From positions 1 to 6,089 of the forward strand of contig PEWQ01000104.1 of assembly GCA_002780065.1 (NCBI GenBank): 6,089 nt of DNA, in the 5' to 3' direction. Source of the DNA: Candidatus Hydrogenedentes bacterium CG07_land_8_20_14_0_80_42_17. Its GTDB lineage: Bacteria > UBA8481. Positions 4,816 through 6,089 of the stretch are shown here, one piece after another. The first letter of the stretch is position 1, and every line of letters starts with the position of its first letter. A program made the translations under genes and the position numbers. A model generated the notes under the pieces. That model had not been told where the DNA came from and did not search any database. It saw only the letters and a program-made list of their open reading frames with translations.

Positions 4816-5988
4816 ATGAACGAAAAAAATCAAATTGTTGTTGTAGATGATGATTCCCTTCAGCTCAAGTGGCTAAGTAAAATGTTGAAGGTTGGAGGAC
4901 ATACTGTCAGAGAATTCGAAAGCGGAAAAGAAGCGCTTGAATCGTTGACAAAAGATACTCCCCAAATTTTAATATGCGATATTGTTTTGAGAGATATCGA
5001 CGGAATCAGTATTTTATCTGAAGTAAGAAAAAAATTTCCTCAACTGAAAGTGATTATGATTACCGGCGCTCCTGAATTTGAGCTGGCAGTTAAGTCATTG
5101 AGACTCGGAGCGTTCGATTACATAACAAAACCGATCGATCCTGAACTTATGTTTGAGACAATCGATCGCGCAGTTAGAACTTACGAATTGGAAGAAGAAA
5201 ATGCGAAACAGCTCGAAGAGCTTGAAAAACGCGACGAGAGGCTTCGGCAGGAGCTTCAGCTTGCAAAGGTAATAATCAGCGACATATTGCCTTCAAAATA
5301 TCCACGTACGAATAAATTGAAATTCGGAACAGTTTATATGCCTGCAGGCGAGATTGGAGGAGACTATTACGACTTCATTCAGTTTCGAGAACCGAATCGT
5401 GTTGGAATAGTTGTCGGAGATATAACTGGAAAGGGAGTCCCTGCGGCTCTGCTTATGACAATGTTTAAACTGCGCGCAAATGAAATTTTTCGTTCTGTAT
5501 TTCATCCCGCAGAATGCATGTCTGTCTTGAATAAAACTCTTTCAAAAGATTTTCCTCAGGATAATTTTGTCAGCGCTTTCTATACGGTTATTGACTCTGA
5601 CAAAGGCGAATTGATTTATTCTAAGGCGTCTAATGATCCTGGCGTTATTTTGAGGCAGGGAAAGACTCCGATTCTTTTGGATCGCGGAAGCGGTTATGCG
5701 CTGGCCGCATTTGATCCGGAAACTTTTGGCGAGTCTGCTTACACTCAGCATTCAGTTAAACTCGAGCACGGAGACATATTGGTATTGTTTACGGATGGAC
5801 TCATAGAAATTTTTGACAAAAACAATCGTCAACTGAAATTGGATGGATTATTGGAGTGGCTTAAAGAAGACGAACACCTTCAGCCTCAGCTTCTTGCGGA
5901 ACAGATTGTAAAACGAGCTCAAGAATTTGCCGGAACTGAAAAACTTCAGGATGATGTGACTTTAGTTGCAGTTCGTTATGATGGCTGA
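4816..5988 (+). CDS. Response regulator with receiver and SpoIIE/RsbU-type PP2C phosphatase domains
   Basis: Protein of 390 residues. The receiver domain (about 5-120) has the acidic pair D11-D12, the phosphoacceptor D55 in LICDIVL, T83 and K105 in YITKPIDPE, so it should accept a phosphate from a histidine kinase. A charged helical linker (about 122-150, ELEEENAKQLEELEKRDERL) looks like a coiled coil. The PP2C domain follows (about 165-388): MPAGEIGGDYYDF with D183, GDITGKGVPAALLM with D202, LFTDGLIE with D327, and LQDDVTLVAVRY with D379/D380, the expected Mn/Mg-binding aspartates of a SpoIIE-type serine phosphatase. Such proteins usually dephosphorylate a STAS anti-anti-sigma factor in partner switching, which would tie a two-component input to sigma-factor or similar control. 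No kinase, STAS protein or anti-sigma gene lies in the window, so the partner is unknown. It sits 2 bp after panE. Confidence 0.93.
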   Translation: MNEKNQIVVVDDDSLQLKWLSKMLKVGGHTVREFESGKEALESLTKDTPQILICDIVLRDIDGISILSEVRKKFPQLKVIMITGAPEFELAVKSLRLGAFDYITKPIDPELMFETIDRAVRTYELEEENAKQLEELEKRDERLRQELQLAKVIISDILPSKYPRTNKLKFGTVYMPAGEIGGDYYDFIQFREPNRVGIVVGDITGKGVPAALLMTMFKLRANEIFRSVFHPAECMSVLNKTLSKDFPQDNFVSAFYTVIDSDKGELIYSKASNDPGVILRQGKTPILLDRGSGYALAAFDPETFGESAYTQHSVKLEHGDILVLFTDGLIEIFDKNNRQLKLDGLLEWLKEDEHLQPQLLAEQIVKRAQEFAGTEKLQDDVTLVAVRYDG

Positions 5989-6011
5989 GGGTGTAGATGG
6001 GATCATTCTTG

Positions 6012-6067
6012 AAAATTGCAAATTGAAAAGTGGAAATTGCAAATTGAAAAGTGCAAATTGAAAATTT
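6012..6067. repeat. Heptanucleotide tandem repeat, eight units
   Basis: Eight consecutive 7-bp units follow the regulator gene: AAAATTG, CAAATTG, AAAAGTG, GAAATTG, CAAATTG, AAAAGTG, CAAATTG, AAAATTT, with consensus near NAAATTG. A 21-bp higher-order period (three heptamers) is visible for the first six units. The flanking sequence to the window end is also AT-rich and reads as a loose reverse complement (CCAATTTTCATTTTC). The 5989-6089 stretch holds no gene that I can support. Confidence 0.8.
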
Positions 6068-6089
6068 TATTTTTCCAATTTTCATTTTC

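Noticed and set aside
4468-4833. Antisense open frame of 121 codons over the 3' end of panE
   Set aside because: It lies wholly across well-supported panE codons, has no recognisable domain, and its composition is that of an antisense shadow.
6054-6085. Rho-independent terminator after the regulator gene
   Set aside because: The possible stem (AATTGAAAA with TTTTCCAATT) is entirely AT-rich, with a bulge and no clean T-tract; it is better explained by the repeat.

Overview
The window looks like a chromosomal housekeeping segment of a free-living bacterium with moderate to low GC content. It shows Shine-Dalgarno sites (GAGGAG, AGGGGAGGAG), one TTG start and tightly packed operons. It also holds three different families of short tandem repeats in 6 kb. 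The gene complement (LysM/FecR envelope protein, Nfu with an N-terminal Nfu domain, receiver-PP2C response regulator) and the AT-rich heptamer repeats at the right edge recall the Bacteroidota/Chlorobi/Ignavibacteria side of the tree. That placement is an impression from memory and not a demonstrated assignment.

Left half, minus strand, read from about 3145 down to 1: a HisIE-like gene, trpE, trpG and the 5' part of a secreted LysM-FecR protein that runs off the left edge. The first three genes overlap one another (8 bp, then an ATGA junction), and the fourth starts 28 bp after trpG, so they look like one transcription unit. TrpE and TrpG together form anthranilate synthase, the entry to tryptophan synthesis. 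The HisIE-like protein keeps the phosphoribosyl-ATP pyrophosphohydrolase (HisE) acidic residues. Its HisI half has lost the three zinc cysteines and most of the metal-binding aspartates, which is the most unusual protein feature here.

Middle, about 3146-3333: a divergent intergenic region with a 17-bp tandem array (about 5.6 copies) made of GATTC/GAATC inverted repeats. Each edge of the array abuts or forms the -35 box of a candidate promoter, one firing left into hisIE-trpEG (apparently leaderless) and one firing right into nfu. A related-looking 15-bp array sits inside trpG, in frame, and adds about 14 residues to a surface loop of TrpG.

Right half, plus strand: nfu (Fe-S cluster scaffold or carrier), panE (ketopantoate reductase, TTG start) and a two-domain response regulator with a receiver and a SpoIIE/RsbU-type PP2C phosphatase. 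Spacing is 13 bp and then 2 bp, which suggests cotranscription. The three products share no obvious pathway. After the last gene, the final 100 bp holds eight 7-bp repeats (NAAATTG-like) and no gene.

No RNA gene, CRISPR array, transposase, origin or convincing terminator is visible. I see no obvious complete new defence or mobile system. The points most worth following are the degenerate HisI domain in a trp operon, the repeat array between two divergent promoters, and the repeat insertion inside trpG.
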